Positions 7,625-15,829 of a stretch of DNA of 64,000 nt are shown here, in pieces. Below the pieces are notes generated by a model. It had not been told where the DNA came from, did not search any database, and worked only from the letters and a program-made list of their open reading frames with translations. Made by a program: the position numbers and the translations under genes. This stretch comes from RUG695 sp050943135 (GTDB lineage Bacteria; Planctomycetota; Planctomycetia; Pirellulales; Thermoguttaceae): NCBI GenBank assembly GCA_050943135.1, contig JBMNOP010000008.1:1-64000 (forward strand), in the 5' to 3' direction. Position 1 is the stretch's first letter. Every line of letters starts with the position of its first letter.

Positions 7625-8198
7625 TTACCCGATTTTCCGAACTTTTTTAGGGTAGAAACATACAAGGTTCGGAACAATCCGGACGACCCTCAGAACCGAA
7701 GGATTGTTGGTTAAGGGCGGCGCGACGGCGATGAAAAACCGCCTGCGAACAACCGGCATCGATTTTGTTCTTTTGTGGAGCTCCCCGAAAATTTCGCACG
7801 CCCCCTTCGTTCCACGGACTTTTCCCGCCCACGCTCGGATCTGATCGAAATCGGTTTTTATTTCTTCCGGGCGACATCGGAGTTTGCGGAGCGCCTTATT
7901 TGGGATTTGGCGGACCCATTCCCGGGTGAGCCTAAGACATTTGCCGATTTCGGCCGGGGTATTTTCCTGACCGTCTTCGAGGTCGGTATCGGGCAAAGAG
8001 GATTTCCTGTTCCCGGTCGATCAGAACGATCGCGGCACGTCGGATCAGGTCATCCCAATCCGCGAGTCGGGCATAAAATTGGGCACTGCCATATTCGATG
8101 AACCTTTCGATAGGGTACCGTTCCCGGACCGCGAGATAGATTTCGTCCCAAACCGGGTCGTGGGGGTCGGCCCCGTAGATTTCGTGTCGGCCAGACAT
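7625..8198 (-). pseudogene. Frameshifted sigma-70 region 4 gene
   Basis: The minus-strand frame from 8198 encodes an acidic 60-residue N-terminal part, then LIDREQEILFARY. One extra C in TAC-C-GAC (near 7985) shifts to the frame that continues DLEDGQENTPAEIGKCLRLT and then REWVRQIPNKALRKLR. Joined, this is a textbook sigma-70 region 4.2 helix-turn-helix (xxDGxExTLxEIGxxLxxTRERVRQIExKALRKLR), with two consensus positions changed (E to W, E to P). About 75 residues of unrelated, low-similarity sequence follow. Regions 2 and 3 are absent. It is either a decayed sigma fragment or, less likely, a frameshift-regulated small protein. Confidence 0.6.
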
Positions 8199-8311
8199 TT
8201 TTTGCGGGGAGGAAGCGAAAAGCCCGGGAAGAGCAAGGTGTTTGACGGGCGGGCGGTACAGAAGGATTTGGGGGGAGAAGATCGTTTCCGGGAACGCCCT
8301 TCTTTGTCGGT

Positions 8312-8665
8312 TCAGAACCCGAACACGGACCCTTCCGTCGGACGTAATTCGATAACGACACGCCGACGAAAAGATTCTTCGCCGGTTTCGGCATTGAGAA
8401 CGACAAGGTAATATGCTCGGTTCGGCCGATACTTCAGGTCTTTGAGCGTGAACTCCGCACGGAAAAATCGCCCGTCCCTGTCCGGTTCGCGACAGTTTGC
8501 CAGGTAGCGAAATTCGGTAGAGATCGGTTTGTTGTTTTTATCGACGAAAAGGATCTTGTACTCGATTTCATCGTCGGTTTCCACCAAAGGTTCGGTTTGC
8601 AGAAAGTCGATACCGAAAGACTTCTCCTTAATGATGTTCAGGTCGCTGATCAACAGGATTCTCAT
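8312..8665 (-). CDS. Small hypothetical protein, predicted beta-sandwich
   Basis: 117 residues from an ATG at 8663-8665, with an AAGGA-type site 9 bases upstream; a longer frame to 8803 has no ribosome site. The sequence alternates polar and hydrophobic residues (for example DEIEYKILFVDKNNKPIS and YRPNRAYYLVVLNAETGEE), as in an Ig-like or other all-beta domain. No signal peptide is evident. I do not recognise the family. It lies 113 bp upstream of the sigma-like pseudogene on the same strand and could be a surviving piece of a larger locus. Confidence 0.55.
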   Translation of the reverse strand: MRILLISDLNIIKEKSFGIDFLQTEPLVETDDEIEYKILFVDKNNKPISTEFRYLANCREPDRDGRFFRAEFTLKDLKYRPNRAYYLVVLNAETGEESFRRRVVIELRPTEGSVFGF

Positions 8666-8730
8666 CAGGGGGTATCCTTTCCATAACGGTGTTCCGAAAC
8701 AAAGGGAGGTCGCGAATCGGCAGGAAGCGC

Positions 8731-9093
8731 TCAGTATTGCCCGAAGACCGCGCCGAGCACAAAGGAGATAACGGTCGTCTGGGCGGATTTTGCTGCGGCA
8801 CAAACTTTTTTCCTTTGTTCCGCCGTGAATCGGCAGGTAATCACCGAATCGAAATCCCTGACTTGGGTCCGCGGAATTTTCATAAGAGACGGTTTACCCG
8901 CAAGGCGACGCCTGACAGCCTTGATCGCGTAACGTTGGAAAGTCAGTTGTCTTTTGGCAACTTCTTTTTGTATTCGGACTTTATCTGCGGCGCCGATCCG
9001 CGTGTTACAGAGGAATATCGCTTTCGAAGGCCTCCTGCCCCATTCTACAACATTTTTCGTAAACAGACTACCGAACTTTCGTTTGGCCCGCAA
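8731..9093 (-). CDS. Possible small basic DNA-binding protein
   Basis: A 120-codon frame; an internal ATG at 8881-8883 would give a 50-residue version. The C-terminal part VITCRFTAEQRKKVCAAAKS resembles the ribbon-helix-helix start of CopG or MobC-like proteins (xRFTxEExxxxxxxAxxxG). The N-terminal part is Arg/Lys-rich. No convincing ribosome site is seen for either start. It could be a relic of a mobilisation gene or spurious. Confidence 0.28.
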   Translation of the reverse strand: MRAKRKFGSLFTKNVVEWGRRPSKAIFLCNTRIGAADKVRIQKEVAKRQLTFQRYAIKAVRRRLAGKPSLMKIPRTQVRDFDSVITCRFTAEQRKKVCAAAKSAQTTVISFVLGAVFGQY

Positions 9094-9388
9094 GGTCTCC
9101 TGTTCGTATAGACCTTGTCGGAGGTTCCGCCTACGGAGGAATGATACGCTCCAGGTTGTAGAATCTGAAAGATTCCGTCGGGGTTCCGGAATGGTGTCCG
9201 ATATCGTACCATCTCGCGTTCGGATACGTCGTGCCCGACGTGTCCCGTCTTACGGCAAACCCCCTCTCCGCTTGCAGAACGTCTTCATCGGAAAACTCAG
9301 TAGAACCCGCCGGTTGTTTTAGGGGAATCGCGCAAGTTGAATCGGGTCGGAACGGTTCCTTTGGCCTCTGTTCCCGTAACTTTTTCTC
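9094..9388. other. Gene-free stretch
   Basis: No frame here has family resemblance or a ribosome site. No T-tract hairpin is evident after the end of the downstream dehydrogenase gene. Confidence 0.4.
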
Positions 9389-10654
9389 TTACGTCAAAAC
9401 GTATTTCGGGTTGAGCTTCTCGAATTCTCGGCAGATTCTTCGCAGGCGGTCGAGTCCCTGCGATTCGGCCCAGGGGAAGATGCCCCCCTTGGCGGCCGGA
9501 AATCCAAGCCCTCGGACGAGGGCGCGATCGGCTTCGCTCGGGATCTTGATGATTCCGTCGGCCAGGGTACGGCGCGCTTCGGTCAGGATGGAACAGAAGA
9601 TGCGCAGGGTAAGCGTCTCGTCCGTGATGGTCGGGCCGCTCAGGGGAACGGAGATGCCCAAGGGAGAGTCGGGAGCGCTCTCCGCCGCCGGAGGTGGGGT
9701 TCGGCGCTTTCTCAGGTCGGCAAGGAGCGGTTCGAGGGTCGGGTCGGGTGCGCCGTCGTCGGACCAGTTCCCACGCCCGTCGTAGAGTTTAAACCCGCGC
9801 CCGTTTTTTCGACCCAGCCGCCCGGAAGCGATCAGCGCCGGTAAGAGGTCGCCCGACCGGATATATTGCGGGAACGCTTTAAAGAAGGTCCAGCCGCTGT
9901 GCATCGTGACATCGAGTCCGATCTCGTCCATGATCCGGAACGGGCCCATCTCCATGCCGAACCGGCCGCAGGCCACTTCGATCCGCTCGAGGGGAACCCC
10001 TTCCAGCAGAAGAGTCATCGCCTCTTCGAGATACGGGTTCAGCAGACGGTTGACCAAAAATCCCGGTCCGTCCCCCGCGACAATCGGTTCCTTCTCGATG
10101 AGCCGCGCCAGATCTTCGGCGCGCCGAATCGTTTCGGGTATCGTCTTTTCTCCCCGAATCAGTTCGACCAGCGAACGTTTGCGAACCGGATGGAAGAAAT
10201 GGAACCCGCAGAAGTTTTCCGGCGAAAGGTGTTTCGTCCCGTTCAGAGCCGTGGCCAGTTCCGTGATTCGGATCGTCGAGGTGTTCGAAAGCAGGAGTTT
10301 CGGCCGGTCGAAGAACGGGTCGAGCGATCGGTAGAATTTCTGTTTCACTTTCGACTTTTCGACGATCGTTTCGAGAATCACGTCGGCACGGTTCAGGTCG
10401 GCCGGGTTTTCGGTGACGGTCAAGAGGGTTTCGACACGCTTTGCCGCTTCGCGGCGGTCGGCCTCTCCGGGAAGCTGCCCGCCTGAAAGCTGACCTGCGA
10501 GTTCCTCGGTAAGCCGAGTCGGTGCCGCGGCACACGCTTCGGGGGAGGAATCATATAGAAGAACAGGGGTTCGGACACGCAGAAATGCCGCAGCGGCGGA
10601 ACAGCCCATCAGGCCGCCGCCGGCAATGCCGAAAGGGGTAGAAAACGTCTGCAT
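9389..10654 (-). CDS. 3-hydroxyacyl-CoA dehydrogenase family protein
   Basis: 421 residues from the ATG at 10652-10654 (a TTG lies one codon earlier). It oxidises 3-hydroxyacyl-CoA with NAD in fatty-acid or butanoate-type pathways. The N-terminal Rossmann motif is GIAGGGLMGCSAAAAF. Family signatures are LLSNTSTIRITELA, GFHFFHPVRKRSLVELIRG (catalytic His) and GPGFLVNRLLNPYLEEA. The second helical domain contains MGPFRIMDEIGLDV and GRLGRKNGRGFKLYDG, as in the dehydrogenase half of FadB/FadJ. No hydratase domain or neighbouring thiolase is present, so it stands alone. It ends in a domain of lower similarity with a third helical repeat. Confidence 0.88.
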   Translation of the reverse strand: MQTFSTPFGIAGGGLMGCSAAAAFLRVRTPVLLYDSSPEACAAAPTRLTEELAGQLSGGQLPGEADRREAAKRVETLLTVTENPADLNRADVILETIVEKSKVKQKFYRSLDPFFDRPKLLLSNTSTIRITELATALNGTKHLSPENFCGFHFFHPVRKRSLVELIRGEKTIPETIRRAEDLARLIEKEPIVAGDGPGFLVNRLLNPYLEEAMTLLLEGVPLERIEVACGRFGMEMGPFRIMDEIGLDVTMHSGWTFFKAFPQYIRSGDLLPALIASGRLGRKNGRGFKLYDGRGNWSDDGAPDPTLEPLLADLRKRRTPPPAAESAPDSPLGISVPLSGPTITDETLTLRIFCSILTEARRTLADGIIKIPSEADRALVRGLGFPAAKGGIFPWAESQGLDRLRRICREFEKLNPKYVLT

Positions 10655-10750
10655 CAAAATACTCGGGGGGGATTGCGGGGGACGGAAGGAAGGGTATAAT
10701 GACCGCCGTTGAGGGGTCGTGGAACGTGATGTTCGCCCACCCTGTTTTCC

Positions 10751-10821
10751 GCGCCCTTAGTGTAGTGGTAACACGGCAGCTTCCCAAGCTGCAATTGTGG
10801 GTTCAATTCCCATAGGGCGCT
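10751..10821 (+). tRNA. tRNA-Gly (CCC)
   Basis: A 71-base cloverleaf: acceptor GCGCCCT/AGGGCGC, D stem GTGT/ACAC, anticodon stem GCAGC/GCTGC with loop TTCCCAA (anticodon CCC), and T arm GTGGG-TTCAATT-CCCAT. The discriminator is T and CCA is not encoded. Confidence 0.95.
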
Positions 10822-10826
10822 CTCAG

Positions 10827-10859
10827 AGCGAAAGTCTCGGTTCGGGGCTTTCGCTTTTT
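10827..10859 (+). terminator. Rho-independent terminator after tRNA-Gly
   Basis: Stem AGCGAAAG/CTTTCGCT (10827-10834, 10848-10855) with a 13-base loop and a run of five T. Confidence 0.85.
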
Positions 10860-10863
10860 GGCT

Positions 10864-13800
10864 TTAAGCGGATTCGCCGCCGACACTTGTCTTGAGCGTT
10901 CCCCGTTTTTGTTTCTTCGGCACCTTGATCCGGAACAGAATCAGGTAGAAGATCGGCACCACAAAGAGGGTCAGCACCGTCGCAAAGATCAGCCCGAACA
11001 TGATGGCGATCGCCATCGAGCCGAAGAGCGGATCGTGTAGCAACGGAATCATCCCGACGACCACCGTCATGGCGGCGACGGTGACCGGCCTCATTCTTTC
11101 GACCGAAGCGTCGACGACCGCGTGATACGGGTCGTCCCTCTTGCGTAACTCTTCATCGATCTTGTCCATCAGAACCACTCCGTTACGCACCATCATGCCG
11201 AGAAGACTCATTGCGCCGACGAGCACCATAAAGCCGAACGGCTGACGGAACAGCAGAAGTCCGAAGGTGATCCCGATCGAAGCGAGCGGGAAGGTCATCA
11301 GAATGATCAGCAGCTGACGGAGCCCGTTAAAGAGGACCACCACGATGAGCGCCATCAAGACCAGGGCGATCGGAAGCTGTTTGAGCAGGAATCCGGTGGC
11401 GATCCTCGACTTCTCGGCCTGCCCGCCCCATTCGAGACGATACCCTTCCGGAAGCGGAATCGACTCGATCTGTGGTTTCACCTTTTTCAGAAGCGTGGTC
11501 CATTCGACGCCGTTGGTGTCGGCGCCGACCGTGATCGTGGGGATCCGGTTCCGACGATGAATGATTCCCTCTTCCCAGTGAATGCTCAGGTCGTCGGTGA
11601 CTTCGTCGAGCGGCACGCCGACCGGCGAGTATCCCCAAACGGGGGTGTTGCGGAGTGTGTCGGTACGATTCCGTTCCGACGGAGCCGAGCGAATCTTGAT
11701 CGGAAGCAGATTTTCACCGTCGGCATAAAAACCGGTGGGAATACCGACCGTCGCACGGAGAAGCGCCATCTGCATCTGCGCCCGTGAAATCATACCGCGC
11801 GCCCCTTTGGCCTGCGAGAATTCGGGGGACCAGGTCGGAACCTTCTGTCGCCAGTTGTCGCGCACGAATTTGGCGGTCGGTTCGCGGCGGAGGATCTCTT
11901 TGGCTTGGTCGGCCAGACTGTGCAATACCGCCGGGTCGGGTCCGCTGTACCGCGCCTCGATTTCGAGTTTCGTGGTCGGGCCGAGCGCGAACCGTTGGGT
12001 ACGGGCTTCGGCCTGCGGGTAATTCGCTTTGATCCAGTCCTCGATCGGTTTGAGCAGTTTATCCACGTCGTCGGCCGCCTCGGTATTGACGACCAATTGG
12101 CCGTACGACGTGTTGTCGATTTCCGGTTCATACGGTAGGTAGAAACGCGGGGGGCCGCCGCCGAGGAACGAGGCCACGTTGACCACGCCCGGTTGTGCCA
12201 TAATGTACCGCTCGATTTCGGTCACGTCCTTTTCGACCGAATTGACCGAACTTCCTTCCGGAAGCCAGTAATCGACCATAAATTGGGTGCGGATGGTTCG
12301 TGGGAAGAATATTTGCGGAATCCGCTGAAATCCGACCCCCGCCAGCACCAGAAGTCCGAGCAGGGCGACAAGCGCGAGCGTCTTGTGGTGCAGCACCGAT
12401 TCGAGCATCCTGCGATAGGCACGGAAAACCGGGCCGGCGTGCGGGTCTGTCGACACGCCTTTTTTCGGCGAGATGAACATATGGTAAACGACCGGCGTCT
12501 GGAGCATCGCGACAAACCAGCTGATCATCAGCGAGATCGCAAGTACGATAAAGATATCTTTGGCGTACTCGCCCGTATCGTCGGGCGAGAGGTAGACCGG
12601 CAGAAACGCCAGCGCCCCGACAATCGTTGCGCCCAAGAGCTGGTTGGCGGCACGGCGGGCCCCGTCGATACACGCTTGGGTCTTTTCGACCCCGCGCTGC
12701 ATTCGAACGAGGATCAGGTCACCGACCACGACGGCATCGTCGACCAAGATGCCGAGCGCGACGATGAACGCGCCGAGCGTGGTGCGCTGGAGAATGATCC
12801 CCATCGGCGCCAGAACACACAAGGTTCCCAAAATTACCAGCAGAAGGCTGCTCGCGATCAGAAGACCGCTGCGCCATCCCATGGCGACCATCACGACGAG
12901 TGTCACGATGATGATCGCTTCCCGCAGGTTTTTTGTGAATGCGTGAATGGCAGCGTTGACGGTATCGGGCTGGTAACAGACCGTGTCGATGCGGTATCCG
13001 GCAGGATACGTCTTCATGATGTTGTCGACCTGCTCGTGGACCTGTTTTCCCATCTTGATAACGTCGCCGTTCGGAATGGGGGAAAGGGCCAGCACGACCG
13101 CGCGTTTACCGTTGATACGCATCACCTTCGACGGTTCGTCGACTGCCACACGCCGAACCGTCGCCACGTCTTTGAGGCGGATCTGGCGTGTTCCTTTGTC
13201 GTTGTTTGAGCTTACCCGGTCGAGAATCGGGTTGGGGTTCACGTCCGAGACCAGCAGCTGGGCGAGACCGGCAGCGTCGATCCCGTCGGGAATGATCAGG
13301 TTTTCGATCTCTTCGATCGACTCGAACGTGCCGGAAGGATTGATCCGAATCCGTTCGCCGGAAATGCTCATTTCCCCGGCCGTGATCTTCAGATTCTGAG
13401 CTGCCAGGGCCCGGTAAACCATCTGCGGATGAACCGCAAGTTCCGTCATTTTCGCCTGAGAGATCTCCACCTCAATCTGCTCTTCCGGCAGACCCCAGAG
13501 GACGATCCGTTTTACCTGGTCGGCCAGCAGGAGCTTCTTCTGAATATCTTGGGCGGCGTCGCGCAGTTCGGCGTCGGAGTAGCCGTCGGCACTCAGCGCC
13601 AGAACGATCCCGTAGACTTCCCCGAAATCATCGTTAACGATCGGCGTAAACGCCTCGATCGGGAGCTTGAGCGCGGCAATGTCCATCTTGTTGCGCAGTT
13701 CGACCCATGCCTTATCGATATTTTCCACGGGAAAGGTTTCCAGCAATTCGACAAAGACAATCGACTGCCCCGGTTTCGACAGCGAGCGGGTCGTTTTGAA

Positions 13801-14025
13801 CCCTTTGATCTGTTGTGCGGCCTCTTCGATAACGCTCGTGACGTTATCGGCGACGGCCTCGGGGTCGGCCCCCGGATAGAAGGTGACGACCACCGCGGTT
13901 TTTACGGTATACTCGGGATCTTCGAGACGCCCCATCGTGAAGTAGGAGTAAATCCCTCCGATGACGATCAAAAAGACGCAGAACTCGATCACGGAACGAT
14001 GATGAATGGCATATTTCGGAAGCAT
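10864..14025 (-). CDS. RND family efflux transporter, inner-membrane pump
   Basis: 1053 residues, the usual size of an AcrB/MexF-type proton-driven pump. A first membrane helix is near 14-30, followed by the porter domain (VVVTFYPGADPEAVADNVTS is the conserved PN1 segment). A central membrane block contains GILVDDAVVVGDLILVRMQR, the conserved Asp-bearing helix that relays protons. A second large periplasmic half and a C-terminal membrane block (LGMMVRNGVVLMDKIDEE; MTVVVGMIPL) complete the pump. It follows the adaptor gene by 36 bp on the same strand, and a TolC gene is divergent. The substrate cannot be told from sequence. It ends 5 bp past the tRNA terminator on the other strand. Confidence 0.96.
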   Translation of the reverse strand: MLPKYAIHHRSVIEFCVFLIVIGGIYSYFTMGRLEDPEYTVKTAVVVTFYPGADPEAVADNVTSVIEEAAQQIKGFKTTRSLSKPGQSIVFVELLETFPVENIDKAWVELRNKMDIAALKLPIEAFTPIVNDDFGEVYGIVLALSADGYSDAELRDAAQDIQKKLLLADQVKRIVLWGLPEEQIEVEISQAKMTELAVHPQMVYRALAAQNLKITAGEMSISGERIRINPSGTFESIEEIENLIIPDGIDAAGLAQLLVSDVNPNPILDRVSSNNDKGTRQIRLKDVATVRRVAVDEPSKVMRINGKRAVVLALSPIPNGDVIKMGKQVHEQVDNIMKTYPAGYRIDTVCYQPDTVNAAIHAFTKNLREAIIIVTLVVMVAMGWRSGLLIASSLLLVILGTLCVLAPMGIILQRTTLGAFIVALGILVDDAVVVGDLILVRMQRGVEKTQACIDGARRAANQLLGATIVGALAFLPVYLSPDDTGEYAKDIFIVLAISLMISWFVAMLQTPVVYHMFISPKKGVSTDPHAGPVFRAYRRMLESVLHHKTLALVALLGLLVLAGVGFQRIPQIFFPRTIRTQFMVDYWLPEGSSVNSVEKDVTEIERYIMAQPGVVNVASFLGGGPPRFYLPYEPEIDNTSYGQLVVNTEAADDVDKLLKPIEDWIKANYPQAEARTQRFALGPTTKLEIEARYSGPDPAVLHSLADQAKEILRREPTAKFVRDNWRQKVPTWSPEFSQAKGARGMISRAQMQMALLRATVGIPTGFYADGENLLPIKIRSAPSERNRTDTLRNTPVWGYSPVGVPLDEVTDDLSIHWEEGIIHRRNRIPTITVGADTNGVEWTTLLKKVKPQIESIPLPEGYRLEWGGQAEKSRIATGFLLKQLPIALVLMALIVVVLFNGLRQLLIILMTFPLASIGITFGLLLFRQPFGFMVLVGAMSLLGMMVRNGVVLMDKIDEELRKRDDPYHAVVDASVERMRPVTVAAMTVVVGMIPLLHDPLFGSMAIAIMFGLIFATVLTLFVVPIFYLILFRIKVPKKQKRGTLKTSVGGESA

Positions 14026-14061
14026 GGTTGCCTTCCTATTCCCCGGTGCAAATATTTCGTG

Positions 14062-15372
14062 TTACGGTTCTGTTCGGACCCGTTCCCCTTCGGAGAGGAA
14101 TCGCGCGCCCGCACCGACAATCCGCTCACCCCCCTCAAGGCCGTCTTCGACAACTGCCCCTTCTTCGGTGAATGTCTTGATATGGACCGGATGACGCTCG
14201 AGCCGCATTTCATCGCTGATGACCCAGACGGCCGATTCGCCCCCGGTCGATTCCCCTTCGGCCCGATCGCCGGGGATCAGCGCTGCCGAAGGGAGCAGAA
14301 TGGTCGAGTTTCCTCCTTTAAGTGTGAGCTCGGCGATGCCGGTCATTCCCGGAAGGATCTCGGCGTCGGCGCCCGTTGCCTGCGATTCGCCCCGTTCAAT
14401 GACAATCGTCAGCGGGTAAGAGAGCCCTTTCTGACGGACCGTTTTCCCAACCTCTTTGACGGTGCCGCGTAGCGTGACACCGGGCATTGCGGGGAACGTA
14501 CAGGTGATCGACTCAATATCGTTCCGGCGAAGGACGATCTCTTCGGTGACGCTGAGTGTCGCTTCGAGCCGGTCGGTGTTGACCAGTTCGATGACCGCGA
14601 TCCCCGGAGCGACCGCCTCGTAATTGTCGAAATACTTTTGAGAGATGAACCCGTTAAACGGGGCTTTCAGTTCGGTGTCGGCCAGCTTATTCCGTGCCAG
14701 GTTCAGTTCGATTTTCAGCCCGGCGATTTTGGCTTCCATCGCCTCGATCTCTTCGGCACGGGAACCGGTCGTGGCTTTGCGGTATTGCTGACGTAGCGTG
14801 TCGAGTTGCGCCCGGGCCCCGTCGGCCGCCGTTTTGGCGACATCGTATTGAACCTGCGAGGCGGTTCCGTCTTGCAGAAGGTTTTCCATTCGATTGAGAT
14901 GTGCCTCGGCGTTCGCCGCGGCGGTTTCGGCGGCGCGGATCTGTGCTTCGAGCGCCTCGATATCTTCGGCACGGGCCCCGGTCTTCATGGCCGAAAGTCC
15001 GGCGTTGGCCTCGTTGATTCCCTGCTCGAGCCGCTGAACCGCGAGTTCGTAGTCCCGCCGGTCAAGACGGGCAAGGACTTCCCCCTCCTTCACCCTCTTA
15101 CCGAGGATCGGATCAAACTCCAAAAGTTGCCCGGGGACACGGAACGAGAGTTTCGCCGATTGCCCCTCTTTGGTGAAAAGGGGGAACGATCGGATTTCAG
15201 AGGTTTGTCGGCTCGGGATCGCAATGGCCCGAACCAGAATCGGTTCGGGGGGAACCGGTTCGGGGGCTTTTTGACAGCCGAACGAAAAAAGCGATCCTAA
15301 CCCGGCCATACCGAGGATGAGAAGGAAACGCTGCCTGCTATCAAAGGAAACGCGCCCGCGTCTGTCAATCAT
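14062..15372 (-). CDS. RND efflux periplasmic adaptor (membrane fusion protein), lipoprotein
   Basis: 436 residues from an ATG at 15370-15372 with AGGAG six bases upstream; a longer frame to 15498 lacks such a site. The hydrophobic leader (FLLILGMAGLGSLFSFGC) ends in a Cys suited to lipidation, with a slightly irregular lipobox. A lipoyl/barrel-sandwich half-motif (GKRVKEGEVLARLDRRDYE) leads into a long alpha-hairpin with two similar heptad-rich arms, each carrying a GARAEDIEALEAQI-like segment. The second half-motif is ADTELKAPFNGFISQKYFDN. It connects the pump to the TolC channel. Confidence 0.94.
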   Translation of the reverse strand: MIDRRGRVSFDSRQRFLLILGMAGLGSLFSFGCQKAPEPVPPEPILVRAIAIPSRQTSEIRSFPLFTKEGQSAKLSFRVPGQLLEFDPILGKRVKEGEVLARLDRRDYELAVQRLEQGINEANAGLSAMKTGARAEDIEALEAQIRAAETAAANAEAHLNRMENLLQDGTASQVQYDVAKTAADGARAQLDTLRQQYRKATTGSRAEEIEAMEAKIAGLKIELNLARNKLADTELKAPFNGFISQKYFDNYEAVAPGIAVIELVNTDRLEATLSVTEEIVLRRNDIESITCTFPAMPGVTLRGTVKEVGKTVRQKGLSYPLTIVIERGESQATGADAEILPGMTGIAELTLKGGNSTILLPSAALIPGDRAEGESTGGESAVWVISDEMRLERHPVHIKTFTEEGAVVEDGLEGGERIVGAGARFLSEGERVRTEP

Positions 15373-15829
15373 TTCAACTCCTGGCATGTAAATTTCGACC
15401 GTTTTCGGTCGGTAGATTCGGAAGCCGTCGGAACGGTCAAGCCCTCGCTCCCCCGCCCGCTGATGGGGGAGGAAGAAGGTCTCGTGAGGCGGCGACACCT
15501 GTTTTCAGGGCCTTTTTGCGCGGCAATCCGTCGTTGCGTCCGGGGGGACCGGACGCAAAAGATCTTGTCGAAATATCGGCTAACCCCGCCGTCCCTCTTG
15601 TTTAAAACACCGATTTACCGCAAATCCGCCGTTTTTAACCGGTTCGGTTTATCCGACTTCGGCCTTTTCCGGTTCGCGCCGCCCCTTTTCGGAAATTTTT
15701 AGTGAAGTGCGGGGGTCGATTTTAACGATTATAGGGAAGATAGCGGATACTCCGATTGCTTCCGGTATTTCCGCCGAACTGACGGTTATTCAGCGTTTTA
15801 GTTCTTAAAAAGTGAGACTTTCTCTATCG
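15373..15829. other. Divergent control region between adaptor and TolC genes
   Basis: About 450 bp, with no regulator gene. TolC and adaptor-pump transcripts must both start here. I see AT-rich blocks (for example around 15720-15740) but no confident paired promoter boxes. Confidence 0.45.
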
